64,000 bases of DNA from PMG-095 sp037200885 (GTDB taxonomy: Bacteria > Myxococcota_A > Polyangia > Polyangiales > Polyangiaceae): contig JBBCIN010000001.1 in NCBI GenBank assembly GCA_037200885.1, forward strand, positions 1,922,001-1,986,000, read 5' to 3'. Positions 17,959 through 26,972 of this stretch are shown one piece after another. The position numbers and the translations under genes are program-made. Within the stretch, counting starts at the first letter, position 1, and every line of letters begins with the position of its first letter. The notes beneath the pieces were generated by a model. The model had not been told where the DNA came from, searched no databases, and saw only the letters and a list, made by a program, of their open reading frames with translations.

Positions 17959-18687
17959 ATGTCTGGACGTGGGTTTGGGGGTTGGTGCGCTCGCGGTGTC
18001 TGCTTCGGACTCATTTTGTCGTTTGCCAGCGAGTCGCTAGCGCAATCCACCGCGAGCTTCCCACCCCCCGCCAGCACAAGCACAGCTCCCAGTCGCCCCA
18101 CCCCCGCTCACTCTCCGCCCGCTCCCGCTCCCGTGCCCGCTCCCACTCCCACTCCCGTGCCCCCTCCTAGTCCCGCCGCGGATCGCGCGCCTCAACCCGC
18201 GCCCACTCTTAGCTCCGGCTTCTACCCTGCGCTGCTTCCCTACCGTGACGGCCTGCCCGTTCCACCGGGGTATCGCGTGGAGCATCGTCCCGCCACTGGC
18301 ATGATCGGCGGCGGCCTAGCCACGCTGGTCATCGCTTACGGCACTGCGATTGTGTTCGGCGCGGGCGCCAAATTCAACGATGGCACGGGTTGGCTCCTGT
18401 TACCGGTAGTGGGGCCCTGGGCCGCGATCGGCGCGCGCAGTTACCATTGCGACAATAATCCGTTGCTCGCGAACGCCTGCGTCAGCGGCGCCTTCAGCGA
18501 GGTGCAATCGATCGCCATCTTGTCCGCGGATGCCGTGGTGCAGGCGACCGGCGCGGTGCTCTTCATCGCCGGTCTGGCCAGCGGCCACGATGAGCTGGTG
18601 CGTTCCGATTTGCCGGCCACGGTCCGCATCTTGCCGCGCGCGATCGGCGGGAACGGCTTCGGGATCGGCGTCGACGCTCGGTTTTGA
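17959..18687 (+). CDS. Secreted/membrane protein with Pro-rich linker
   Basis: 242 residues. Signal peptide ending near SLAQ, then a linker of Pro/Ala/Thr/Ser (residues 33-80) that may span the periplasm or cell wall. The C-terminal half has two or three hydrophobic segments (MIGGGLATLVIAYGTAIVFG, WLLLPVVGPWAAIGARSYHC). Function not recognised. The synonymous CCC/GCT-rich coding of the linker looks repetitive and recently expanded. Confidence 0.6.
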   Translation: MSGRGFGGWCARGVCFGLILSFASESLAQSTASFPPPASTSTAPSRPTPAHSPPAPAPVPAPTPTPVPPPSPAADRAPQPAPTLSSGFYPALLPYRDGLPVPPGYRVEHRPATGMIGGGLATLVIAYGTAIVFGAGAKFNDGTGWLLLPVVGPWAAIGARSYHCDNNPLLANACVSGAFSEVQSIAILSADAVVQATGAVLFIAGLASGHDELVRSDLPATVRILPRAIGGNGFGIGVDARF

Positions 18688-18789
18688 GGGCCCCTGGGCT
18701 TGCTCGGGCGTTTTCCGAGCAACCGGTGCGCCGCCCTTGCCGATCAGCGAGGGCGCAGGCAAATGCGCCAAAACAAGGAGTATTGCAAG

Positions 18790-19299
18790 ATGACCACTCG
18801 TGTTGCAGTCGGCGGCCCGCCGACTGGTGTGTACCCGACCGCGACCGCGCCGCGGGTTACCCCTGAACCCGCTCGCCCTTTTCAACAAGTGATGAACGCC
18901 GGCTCCACCGCCATCGTCAACGGCGCGGAGGCGGCCGTCACTCACCTGCCCGGTGGCAGTATTTTGGCGGCTGCCATGCGGCCCGGGGGTCCGGGCGTCG
19001 CGCCTAGCTTGTCCGCAGGCAGCCCGTATGGCCCCAGCGCCGCATTCAACCGCGCCGAGGGTCCGACCGGCACCGCGACGTCCGGGCTCGGCGGCAGCCT
19101 GAGCGGCAGCGTGGGCGGTAGCGCGGGCGCCGGCGATCCGAACATCCAACAAGTCATCTCTCAAGACGCCGATCAGAACCTGTACTACCTCCAACTGCAG
19201 GAGCAGATCAGCGCCGAAAGCCGCGGTTATTCCGCAGTTTCGAACGTGCTCAAAGCGCGCCACGACACGATGAAGAACGCCATTGGCAACATCCGCTGA
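18790..19299 (+). CDS. Small protein, unknown function, helical C-terminus
   Basis: 169 residues from the ATG at 18790 (AAGGAG 10 bases upstream). The middle is Gly/Ser/Ala-rich and probably disordered. The last 50 residues are a strong amphipathic helix region (QNLYYLQLQEQISAESRGYS, then LKARHDTMKNAIGNIR). No signal peptide. Small secreted helical subunits such as type III secretion rod or needle proteins look like this, but no secretion genes are nearby, so that link is weak. The next small gene may be a partner. Confidence 0.55.
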   Translation: MTTRVAVGGPPTGVYPTATAPRVTPEPARPFQQVMNAGSTAIVNGAEAAVTHLPGGSILAAAMRPGGPGVAPSLSAGSPYGPSAAFNRAEGPTGTATSGLGGSLSGSVGGSAGAGDPNIQQVISQDADQNLYYLQLQEQISAESRGYSAVSNVLKARHDTMKNAIGNIR

Positions 19300-19403
19300 G
19301 CAGTTCGGGGCGAGCTCGCTACGCGGGTTCGCCCGCGTCTGGGCGGCCCATGCTAGGCTCGGTGAACGATTGTCGCGGCTAGGAACCAATTGAGGATTTA
19401 GCC

Positions 19404-19757
19404 ATGGGTATCGACGGCATTGGCAAGCCTCCGGGCGCAGGCATCGGCGGCGTTGACAGCATACAAGGTACGGATTTCGCGCAAGCGGCCGAGCCGTTCA
19501 AGCTGGACGCGAGCGCGCCGGCAGCGGGCGGCAAGGTGAGCGCGGCGCTATCCAGTTTGCAGCGGGGTGAGCTGTCACTGGATCAATATTTGGATGGCCG
19601 GGTCAGCGACGCCACCAGCCACCTAGTGGGCAAGCTCAGTCCAGATCAGCTGGAGTTCGTCAAGCAGTCGTTGCGCGATCAAATGGCGACGGACCCGGTG
19701 TTGGTCGAGCTCGTGCAGCGCACGACCGGCAGAGCGCCCGCGTCCGAGCTCCGTTGA
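19404..19757 (+). CDS. Small helical protein, unknown function
   Basis: 117 residues, ATG with TGAGGA upstream. Gly-rich N terminus, then a helical domain (SLQRGELSLDQYLDGRVSDA, LSPDQLEFVKQSLRDQM, DPVLVELVQRTTG). No signal peptide or catalytic motif. It lies between another small Gly-rich/helical protein and rluA-type gene, whose start overlaps its stop. Confidence 0.6.
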   Translation: MGIDGIGKPPGAGIGGVDSIQGTDFAQAAEPFKLDASAPAAGGKVSAALSSLQRGELSLDQYLDGRVSDATSHLVGKLSPDQLEFVKQSLRDQMATDPVLVELVQRTTGRAPASELR

Positions 19758-20524
19758 CCGGCACGCGCGCGCCCGTCGCCGTGGCGGAGTTGCGGATCCT
19801 CGGTGAATACCGTGGACTGCTCTTCGTCGATAAACCCGCAGGGTTACAAACGGAGCCGGACGCGCGTACGACGGACACGCTGCTCTCACGCTTGGCCGCG
19901 CAGCTGCGCGAGCCCGTTTCTCGCTTGCACGCACTATCTCGGCTCGACACGGGCGTGAGCGGCGTAGTCACGCTCGGGCTCGGTTCGGAAGCGTGTCGAT
20001 TGGTGCAAGGCTGGCGGGAGCAGGGGCGTTTCAAGCGTCGCTACTTGGCGCTCGCGTCGAGCACGGGGGCCACGCAAGCGGCGCAAGCCGGCGCTTGGTC
20101 GGACCGCATTGGACGCGCCGCGGGTAGTCTGCGCTCGGTCAGCGGCCGCAATCCGGAATCTGCTCACACCGACTACGCCTGCGTGGCGAGCGCGGCGCTC
20201 GCGCGCGCCACGCCGAGCGCGGTGCATTTGCTGGCGCTCGCGCCGCTCACGGGTCGGACCCATCAACTGCGCGTGCACTGCGCCGCGCACGGCTTGCCGC
20301 TGCTCGGTGATCGCGCTTACGGCGGTGCCTCGCGCTTCATTTCGGATAGCGGCGCGGTCACCGCGCTGGATCGCATCGCGCTGCACGCCGCCTGGGTCGA
20401 GCTGCCGCTGTCCGCGCCGTTTCGCATCGAATCGCCCACGCCAGCCTTTTTGCTCGATGTTTGGCGTGCTTTCGCCGGTGATGCAGCGGCCCTCGAGCAA
20501 GCGCGGAAGCTCACCGTACCGTGA
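19754..20524 (+). CDS. RluA-family pseudouridine synthase
   Basis: Converts uridine to pseudouridine in rRNA or tRNA. The RluA catalytic motif is present as SRLDTGVSG with catalytic Asp65, preceded by VDKPAGL (26-31) and followed by LTGRTHQLRVHCAAHG and LLGDRAYGG. It lacks an S4 domain. At 256 residues it fits the short RluA class. The start is TTG at 19754, overlapping the previous stop (TTGA). Which uridine it modifies is not clear. Confidence 0.88.
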   Translation: MTGTRAPVAVAELRILGEYRGLLFVDKPAGLQTEPDARTTDTLLSRLAAQLREPVSRLHALSRLDTGVSGVVTLGLGSEACRLVQGWREQGRFKRRYLALASSTGATQAAQAGAWSDRIGRAAGSLRSVSGRNPESAHTDYACVASAALARATPSAVHLLALAPLTGRTHQLRVHCAAHGLPLLGDRAYGGASRFISDSGAVTALDRIALHAAWVELPLSAPFRIESPTPAFLLDVWRAFAGDAAALEQARKLTVP

Positions 20525-20532
20525 GCTGCATG

Positions 20533-20551
20533 GCAGGATCGCGATCGCCCC
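20533..20551 (+). repeat. CGCGATCGCCCC motif, copy 2
   Basis: GCAGGATCGCGATCGCCCC in the gap after the pseudouridine synthase gene. Same family as copies at 1668, 54015 and 61343. Confidence 0.5.
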
Positions 20552-20638
20552 AAAAAGAAAGCGCGTACACGCGCTTCGTTTTCTGCGCTCAGCGGCTGAG
20601 CCCGATGCGCCACTGAAGAGCGATGCTATAGCGGAGCC

Positions 20639-21289
20639 GTGAATCTCGCCCGCGTCAGTATCGTTCTTTGCGTCCTTGCTGCGTGCGCGGGAGGGCACTA
20701 CGCGACGGTCGAGCCCGGCCATCCCGCGTTCGTGGTTCCGCATCACTTTGCCGAGGGCAAAGGGGAGGGCTCGGATTTGCCGCTGGATGCCGATGGCGGG
20801 GCGCGTCAGCCGTTGCCGCCGCCCGCGCCCGAGCCGGCGCCGCCCCCGCTGTCCGGCTCCGCGCCGGATCCGGTTCCGCTGTCGATGGCCGAGCAGTGGC
20901 AATACCAGCTCGTCTTTCAGAACGGCGCGCCCAGCGTCGAGCGCGTCGAGAAGCAGATCTTGAAGAAGCCGATCTCGACCCCGCGGCGGATGGGTCGCTT
21001 CGCGCTCGAGCTCTGGATCGGTCGCGAGTTGATCGATCGCGTGCGCTTCGATTTCCCGCTGATCGCGGCCGAGGAAACGCCGGGCATCACGCGCCGTCCC
21101 CTGCACGATGCACCCAGCATGGTGCCGCACGCGGTGGCGCACATCGTCGTGTCGCTGCCCGCGAGTCCGCGCGCCACGCGCTTGGTGTTGGTCGATCGCG
21201 CGACCGAAAAAATGCAGGAATTGCCCTGGCCTCCGGACCGAGAGCCGAGCGCACCTACACCGTCCGCGTCAGGCGGGGCCGCCCCCTAG
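20639..21289 (+). CDS. Lipoprotein with Pro-rich linker
   Basis: 216 residues, GTG start, lipobox VLAAC near residues 12-16. A Pro/Ala-rich spacer (about 58-80) leads to a strand-rich domain (WQYQLVFQNGAPSVERVEKQ, FALELWIGRELIDRVRFDFP, VVSLPASPRATRLVLVDR). Function unknown. It precedes the Ser/Thr kinase gene by 54 bases and may be co-transcribed with it. Confidence 0.65.
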   Translation: MNLARVSIVLCVLAACAGGHYATVEPGHPAFVVPHHFAEGKGEGSDLPLDADGGARQPLPPPAPEPAPPPLSGSAPDPVPLSMAEQWQYQLVFQNGAPSVERVEKQILKKPISTPRRMGRFALELWIGRELIDRVRFDFPLIAAEETPGITRRPLHDAPSMVPHAVAHIVVSLPASPRATRLVLVDRATEKMQELPWPPDREPSAPTPSASGGAAP

Positions 21290-21343
21290 TTTCTGCGCGC
21301 GGCCTAGCGTTCTCGCCCCACTTCGGATACCCCTGTCATTCCG

Positions 21344-23056
21344 ATGAAATGTGAAGCTTGCCAGCACCAGAACATCGACGGCGCTCGCTTCTGCGCAAAC
21401 TGCGGAGCGCTGATGCCGACGCTTGCGGAAGCCGGAGCGGACCCGCTGATCGGTCAACTGATCGGCGGACGCTACCGCGTGACGGGCGTGCTGGGCGAGG
21501 GCGGCATGGGTATCGTGTACGTCGGCGAGCAGCAGATGGGCTCGACCGTGCGCAAGGTGGCGATCAAGACCTTGCACGCGCACTTGTCGAAGGACCCATC
21601 GGTCATCGCGCGCTTTCATCGTGAGTGCGGCACGGTCGCCCAGCTCGAGCATCCGAACACGATCAAGTTCTACGACTTCGGCTCCACCGCCGACGGCACG
21701 TTGTACATCGCCATGGAGTTCGTGGCAGGTAAGCCGCTTTCGGACGTGCTCCTGCAAGGGCCGCTGTCCGTCGAGCGCACGATCAAGATCATGCGTCAGG
21801 TCTGCGGCGCTTTGGACGAAGCCCACCTGCAGGGCATCATTCACCGCGATCTGAAGCCCGACAACGTGATCCTGACCGATCGCGCGGGTGAAACCGACTT
21901 CGTGAAGTTGCTCGATTTCGGCATCGCAGCCCGCACTGAATCCGCGGATGCGCAGAAGGAGCAGAAGCTCACCCAACAGGGCATGGTGCTGGGCACGCCG
22001 CCGTACATGAGCCCCGAGCAATTTACCGGCAAGGCCTTGGATGCACGCAGCGACATCTACTCGCTGGGCGTGATGACGTACGAGATGCTCGCGGGCCGTT
22101 TGCCCTTCGACGCAGATACGCCTTGGCAGTGGGCCACGCAGCACATGAGCGTGCAGCCGATCCCGTTCGAGGTGTCGGCCCCTTCCAAGAACATCCCGGA
22201 TGCCATGCGCAAGGCCATCTTGCGCGCGCTGTCGAAGAACAAAGAGGATCGCGAACCGAGCGCGCGTGAGTATTTCGCCGAGCTCTCGGACGGAGGGCGC
22301 GTGACGGTCGAGTCGCACCCGGACGTGAGCGGCGCGACCGGCACCGCGGCCATGGCGCAGATGCCCGATTTTTCTCCCCCCGCGCCGATGATGATGAACC
22401 CGCCGATGATGGGTGGCGGCCCCCCGATGGCCGGGTTTCCGCCGCCTCCGATGACCTCGGGTCGTGGCAATAAGAGCGGCGGGGGCAAGGGCCTGGTGAT
22501 TGGCTTGGGCGCGGTCGGCGCCATTTTGCTGATTTCGATCGCGGTGCTCGCGGCCCGTTCCCTCGGCGACAAGAAGGACGACGCGCAAATCATCCCGCTC
22601 GGCGAGGGCGCGGCGGGGACCGGTGTTGGCACCGGGACCGTTGCGGAAACCCCGATCGCGCCGCTCGTCCCGGTCGCGCCAGTCGCCGAGCCGAGCGCGA
22701 CGACTCCGGTCCCCGCGACAACGGCGGAGCCCGTGAAAACGACCACGAGTCCAAAGCCGGCGACGCCGGCGACCCCCGCCGCGCCAGCGACGGGCTCGAA
22801 GGCTTGCGATGCGTGCATTGCAACAGCCAGTGCGGGCAATGCTTCTGCTGCGGCCGCCAACTTCTCGCGCTGCGACGACGCCGCCAAGAAGGCGCAGTGC
22901 TCACAGGCGGCCCGCAACAACGCGCCCTCCGCTGCCAAGAGTGCCGCCCTCAATGGCAACTGCGCGCTGGCAAAGGCCATCATCGCGGGAGCGCAGAGCC
23001 TCGGCGCCGCGAGCCCAAAATTGGCTTCCGCTCTCAACGGATCCAGCTGCAAGTAG
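21344..23056 (+). CDS. Ser/Thr protein kinase with zinc ribbon and TM anchor
   Basis: 570 residues. Residues 3-20 form a zinc ribbon (CEAC...CANC). The kinase domain follows (about 40-310): glycine loop GEGGMG (51-56), VAIK with Lys75, HRDLKPDN (167-174), DFG (191-193), GTPPYMSPEQ (217-226), all intact. Then a Met/Pro linker, one membrane helix (about 383-405), an Ala/Thr/Pro spacer, and a Cys-rich extracytoplasmic domain (CDACIATAS, CALAKAI, SSCK). So it probably senses something outside with the C-terminal domain and phosphorylates cytoplasmic targets. This layout is common in myxobacteria. Confidence 0.92.
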   Translation: MKCEACQHQNIDGARFCANCGALMPTLAEAGADPLIGQLIGGRYRVTGVLGEGGMGIVYVGEQQMGSTVRKVAIKTLHAHLSKDPSVIARFHRECGTVAQLEHPNTIKFYDFGSTADGTLYIAMEFVAGKPLSDVLLQGPLSVERTIKIMRQVCGALDEAHLQGIIHRDLKPDNVILTDRAGETDFVKLLDFGIAARTESADAQKEQKLTQQGMVLGTPPYMSPEQFTGKALDARSDIYSLGVMTYEMLAGRLPFDADTPWQWATQHMSVQPIPFEVSAPSKNIPDAMRKAILRALSKNKEDREPSAREYFAELSDGGRVTVESHPDVSGATGTAAMAQMPDFSPPAPMMMNPPMMGGGPPMAGFPPPPMTSGRGNKSGGGKGLVIGLGAVGAILLISIAVLAARSLGDKKDDAQIIPLGEGAAGTGVGTGTVAETPIAPLVPVAPVAEPSATTPVPATTAEPVKTTTSPKPATPATPAAPATGSKACDACIATASAGNASAAAANFSRCDDAAKKAQCSQAARNNAPSAAKSAALNGNCALAKAIIAGAQSLGAASPKLASALNGSSCK

Positions 23057-23256
23057 ATTTGGTAATTATTCCAGATGCTTGCAAGGGGCGCGCGGAGCTG
23101 CCGCTGCGCTTCTGCCGTCAGCTTGACGAAGGGATGAAGACGTATTTAGATGCTGAGGCGTCCCGGTGACGTTTGGCCCGGTGCCAAGTGACGAGTTCGA
23201 AGCAGAGGGGAGTTCTCCCGCGAGGGAAGTACTCAGTGAAAGTAAGACCCCCAAGC

Positions 23257-23532
23257 ATGTCGACACGGATGACCTGGCCTGAGTTCTGTCGCTCGAATGA
23301 ATTCAAAGGTCGTTGGGTAGCAATCGATAACTGTCGATACGATCAGTCCACTCGCCAACCCGTAGAAGGGGACGTGGTGGATTCCGACGCGGAATTGTCC
23401 GAGCTCTGCGCGCGCATGCGCGAGGCGGGCAATAGCGCGTGCACGATCGTTTTCTGCGAAAGCGACGTCTACATCGAGGGGTCCCGCTCCTCGGTGCAGC
23501 GTGAGAGTGATCGCAGTAGCCCGGCGAACTGA
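23257..23532 (+). CDS. Small protein, DUF5678-like
   Basis: About 91 residues from ATG 23257; an in-frame upstream start at 23173 would add 28 residues of poor quality. EFKGRWVAIDNCRYD followed by SDAELSELCARMREAG resembles the small DUF5678 family (WVA ... helix). No signal peptide. It is the weakest gene call in this stretch. Confidence 0.45.
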   Translation: MSTRMTWPEFCRSNEFKGRWVAIDNCRYDQSTRQPVEGDVVDSDAELSELCARMREAGNSACTIVFCESDVYIEGSRSSVQRESDRSSPAN

Positions 23533-23581
23533 CTGGCGCTGATGTGGGTTGAAACCACACAAGCGGAGCTCGAAAGCACAG

Positions 23582-24889
23582 CTAGCGGACGATCGGTTTG
23601 AGCACGGCTTTGCCGTCTTTGATCACGACGTCGAAGTCGATTTTTCGATTCTTGTGCTGCTCGCGGAGCTTGGCTTCGGTGGCCTTCATGGATTTCGCCA
23701 GGCCCTCCATGCTGACCGCGGCGCCGTCTTGAGTTTGCCGCTTGGCCTCGACTAGGCGTGCGTGCAGCTCCCGCACTCGCTCGTCGGTGACCGAGACCGG
23801 CGCGGACGCAGCAGGGGACGCAACGGGTTTGGCGACGGAAACCGACGGAGACCCGGCAGGGGGCGCCAAGGGCTTCGCCGCGGCGGGCTTTGGAGGCGTC
23901 GTTCCGGGGATGATCTGTCCGAGCGGCTTGGCTGCGGCCGGTGGTGGCGCCGGGCGCGTGCCGAGCGGCTTGCTGATCGTGGGGGCGGGGCGTGGTGGGA
24001 TCGTGACTGGCTTGGGCGGCACGGACGGAATGCGCGGTGCCGCAGGGGGAGGCGGCGCAGGCTTCGCGGGAGGAATGCGCGGCGATGCCGCGACGTTCGG
24101 CGATGGCGGCGTGTTCATTGGTCGCGAGAGCGGCTTGCCGAACGGACGTGCGGGGACTTCAGGCACGCGCTTGACGGTCGGGCCCTTGGCGGCCTTGGCG
24201 TTGGGATCCCAGTCGCCGAGGAAGTCCATGTCGAGATCCAGGCTCTCGAAAGGAGGCCGCGCGGTGGGCATGCGAGCGGGCGGGGCCGGAGCGGGAGCGG
24301 GCACGTTCACCGGCACATTGACGTTCACGTTTGGGGACGGAAGAGTCGGAGCGGGGCGGGCGCCGGGTTTTGGCGGGGGGATGGGCTTGGGGGGTGGAGC
24401 GAGGCGCGGGCCGGGTGCCGGTGGGGCGGGGCGCGCGGTTGGGGGCACGGTTCGGGGCGCGGTCGGCGGCGCGGTTCGGGGCGCGCTTGGTGGCGAGGCT
24501 TCAGGGGCTACGGCTTCGGGCTCCATCGCCTCGAGGGCGGCTCGCCCGAGTCGCTTACGCGCGGCGATGGTGAGCATCTGCCCGGGTGCGATGCGCTCGG
24601 CGCGGATCACGTGGCGCTTGTAGGTCCCTTGTTCGATCTCGCGACAGATGCGCTGCCAATACTGCTGGAACGTGTTGTAGCGCGAGATGATGGTTTGCAG
24701 CTTGAAGCGCTTCGCGGTGTTGCGGATCTTCTCGCGCCGCAGGACATAGATTCGGCGATCGATGTCCTTGCGCGGGATCGCGGGCTCGATTCGCTCGATG
24801 CCCATGAAGTACTGCTCGTACAGCGCTCGCAGGCGCTCGAGGCGATTCTCGAGCTCCTCTAGCGCGACATCGAGCTCAACGTTCTCCAC
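23582..24889 (-). CDS. MXAN_5187-like protein with long Pro/Ala linker
   Basis: 435 residues, GTG start. The N-terminal 100 residues are the conserved part: a coiled-coil-like start, then RRIYVLRREKIRNTAKRFKL and TIISRYNTFQQYWQRICREI, the pattern of the MXAN_5187 family of myxobacteria. A low-complexity Pro/Ala/Lys linker (about 125-370) follows, including NVNVNVPVNVP, which the genome's hexamer repeat could have created. A short charged C-terminal domain closes it. Function unknown. The stop of the upstream lipoprotein gene lies 4 bases away, so they are co-transcribed. Confidence 0.75.
   Translation of the reverse strand: MENVELDVALEELENRLERLRALYEQYFMGIERIEPAIPRKDIDRRIYVLRREKIRNTAKRFKLQTIISRYNTFQQYWQRICREIEQGTYKRHVIRAERIAPGQMLTIAARKRLGRAALEAMEPEAVAPEASPPSAPRTAPPTAPRTVPPTARPAPPAPGPRLAPPPKPIPPPKPGARPAPTLPSPNVNVNVPVNVPAPAPAPPARMPTARPPFESLDLDMDFLGDWDPNAKAAKGPTVKRVPEVPARPFGKPLSRPMNTPPSPNVAASPRIPPAKPAPPPPAAPRIPSVPPKPVTIPPRPAPTISKPLGTRPAPPPAAAKPLGQIIPGTTPPKPAAAKPLAPPAGSPSVSVAKPVASPAASAPVSVTDERVRELHARLVEAKRQTQDGAAVSMEGLAKSMKATEAKLREQHKNRKIDFDVVIKDGKAVLKPIVR
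24301..24333 (-). repeat. GTGAAC-type hexamers inside a coding linker
   Basis: On the minus strand AACGTGAACGT and related hexamers encode Asn-Val repeats within the Pro/Ala linker of the MXAN_5187-like gene. The same hexamer is intergenic at 63-230 and 9003-9226, so this looks like the repeat invading or arising in a tolerant coding region. Confidence 0.55.
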
Positions 24890-24893
24890 TCGA

Positions 24894-25700
24894 TCAGCTC
24901 TTCAGGGGGGTGATGGTGAGATTGTCGAAGCAGGCCGAGACTTCCCAGTCGTTGAAGGCGAAGTGTTCGTGCCCCTCACCGATCAGCGGGCTTGGGTCTT
25001 TGAAGCTCAAGATCTCGATGTCGTCCACGAAGTAACGGACGGTTTTGGCGTCGCTTCGTTCTATTTTGAAGCGATAGGCGCGATCGGGAAGCACCGGTTG
25101 GGCGCGCGGGTCGGTTTCCCCCGGCTCGACGTGCAAGGCCTTGCGGTCAGCGCCGTGCTCATCCAGGCGAGCCAAGACGTGCAGCGAGTTCTTCCAGCCG
25201 CCAAAAATGACCAAGTAGCTCGTGGCGTTGGTGTAGGAATTGCCGGTTGCCGCGCTCAGCCCGTCCCCCCACGCTTCGGCCTTGAGATCGCCGTCGGGCG
25301 AGGCGCTCGTCGCGTCGAACTCGATACGCGCGTTTGGCGGCAAGCGGCGGCGCAGCCATGCCGGATGGTTGTGTGCGTCGCTCACGCACAGTCGACCCTC
25401 TCTCAGCGTCCAACCCGGGCCAGTGACGTTCCAATCCGGCCCCGGGTCGGCGCGCTCGAAGCTGTCCACGAAGCGCTCGCCGATTTGCGGGCCGGGCAGC
25501 CCATGGGCAGGGCCATCCGTGGCCGCGCGGCGGGGCTCGGGCGCGCCCTGCGGCACGCCGCCGGTTGCGCGGGGGCTCGCGGAAGGCCCTGACCGCTCGG
25601 GGCGTTCATCCGGTACGCAGCTCGCCGCACCGCCCGCTGCAAACAGTGACGAAAACACGAGGACCCTGAGTCGCACAGCGCGACATGCTACCACGCCCAT
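24894..25700 (-). CDS. Lipoprotein with concanavalin-like fold
   Basis: 268 residues. Signal and lipobox near residues 10-28 (VFSSLFAAGGAASC), a Pro/Arg/Gly spacer to about residue 65, then a beta-sandwich domain: FVDSFERADPGPDWNVTGPG, WTLREGRLCVSD, ARIEFDATSAS, YRFKIERSDAKTVRYFVDD, FAFNDWEVSACFDNL. This pattern is typical of laminin-G/concanavalin-like domains that bind glycans. Substrate unknown. Its start is only 27 bases from the divergent lgt start. Confidence 0.7.
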   Translation of the reverse strand: MGVVACRAVRLRVLVFSSLFAAGGAASCVPDERPERSGPSASPRATGGVPQGAPEPRRAATDGPAHGLPGPQIGERFVDSFERADPGPDWNVTGPGWTLREGRLCVSDAHNHPAWLRRRLPPNARIEFDATSASPDGDLKAEAWGDGLSAATGNSYTNATSYLVIFGGWKNSLHVLARLDEHGADRKALHVEPGETDPRAQPVLPDRAYRFKIERSDAKTVRYFVDDIEILSFKDPSPLIGEGHEHFAFNDWEVSACFDNLTITPLKS

Positions 25701-25727
25701 CTGCGCTTAGGCTCGGGCCTCCACTTC

Positions 25728-26972
25728 ATGCATCCGGTCCTGTTCAAAATCCCGCTCCCTGCCTGGTCACTGCCGGTCGGACCGACCCTGTTCGCTCTGG
25801 CGGGGCTAGGACTATTGTTGACGCTGTTCGCCCAGCGCAAGCGCGCGCTGGATTTGCTGGTGATCGGCTTGCTCGCGCTGGTCAGCGGACTGGTCGGCGG
25901 CTTTCTCTTTCGTGGCCAGCGCTTCCTGCTCGAATCCCTGCCCATCTATAGTTACGGCGCGATGCTGTGCGCATCGGTCGTGGTTGGCTGGTTCCTCACG
26001 CTCGGGCTCGGCGAGCGGGACGGTTTGCCGCGTGAGCTGCTCGCGAACTGTTACTTCGTGACTGCGATCGCCGCGCTGGTCGGCTCGCGCATTTTATACG
26101 TGCTCACCAACTTGCACGAGTTCCGCGACGTGTGGGACATGCTTGCGGTGCGGCGCGGTGGGCTGGTCGCGTACGGCGGCTTCTTGGGCGGGTTTCTGGG
26201 CTCGGGTTGGTACCTGCGCCGCCGCGGCGTGGCGCTCTTACCGTGGGCCGACGTGGCCGTGCCCAGCCTCGCGAGCGGGCTCTTGCTCACGCGCATCGGT
26301 TGCTATTTGTTCGGCTGCGATTTCGGCAAGCCGCTCTCGGCCGGCGCTCCCGGTTGGCTCAAACGTCTGGGCACGTTTCCGCGCTGGCCGAGCGACGTGC
26401 TCGACGGCGCGGGTTCGCCGGCTTGGCTGCAACACGTCGATCAACGCGGCTTGTCGGTCAGCGCGCAGACTTCGTTACCCGTGCACCCGACCGAGCTGTA
26501 CGAGTCCTTGGTCGGCGGCGTGCTATTGCTCCTGCTCTGGCGGCTGAGCAAAGCGCGGCGTTTTTCCGGTGAATCGTTCTTCGCCTTCACCTTCAGCTAC
26601 GGCTATTTGCGCTTCTTGCTCGAGCTTTGGCGCGACGACAACGAGCGGGGCAGCTTTGGTCCGGCATTGCCCGAGCACCTGCTGGTGCCAGCGCTGCTGT
26701 TGATCTTTGCGGCCGCCTTTGCGTATGGCCCGGCCCAGAGCATCGTGCGGCTCGGGTTGCGTCGTTTGGCGGTCGCCTTCGGCGTATTGCTCGCGGCAGG
26801 CGCCTACTTGGCGCTGCGTTTGCCGGTACACGCCGCCAGTGACGTCGTGTCGCTCTCCACCTCGCAGTGGATCTCGCTACTCACGGCCTTGGCCGTCGCG
26901 TTCGCTTGGCATCAAAAAGAGGCAGGACCAAAGTCGGTCGAACCTCAGCCGCGACCTCTGAGCTCGACCTGA
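25728..26972 (+). CDS. lgt: Prolipoprotein diacylglyceryl transferase-like (Lgt)
   Basis: Adds diacylglycerol to the lipobox Cys of prolipoproteins, the step before signal peptidase II. At least seven membrane segments. Family motifs are GGLVAYGGFLGG, RIGCYLFGCDFGKP and HPTELYES. The first two differ from E. coli Lgt (the essential His of HGG is Tyr here), but this RxGCxxxGC form is known to me from divergent Lgt homologues. At 414 residues it is about 120 longer than E. coli Lgt, with extra hydrophobic C-terminal segments. The many lipoproteins here need such an enzyme. Its 3' end overlaps the metallophosphoesterase gene by 28 bases. Confidence 0.8.
   Translation: MHPVLFKIPLPAWSLPVGPTLFALAGLGLLLTLFAQRKRALDLLVIGLLALVSGLVGGFLFRGQRFLLESLPIYSYGAMLCASVVVGWFLTLGLGERDGLPRELLANCYFVTAIAALVGSRILYVLTNLHEFRDVWDMLAVRRGGLVAYGGFLGGFLGSGWYLRRRGVALLPWADVAVPSLASGLLLTRIGCYLFGCDFGKPLSAGAPGWLKRLGTFPRWPSDVLDGAGSPAWLQHVDQRGLSVSAQTSLPVHPTELYESLVGGVLLLLLWRLSKARRFSGESFFAFTFSYGYLRFLLELWRDDNERGSFGPALPEHLLVPALLLIFAAAFAYGPAQSIVRLGLRRLAVAFGVLLAAGAYLALRLPVHAASDVVSLSTSQWISLLTALAVAFAWHQKEAGPKSVEPQPRPLSST

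Noticed and set aside
18790..19757. Type III secretion subunits
   Set aside because: Only a loose resemblance of the helical C-terminus; no secretion apparatus genes are in the window.
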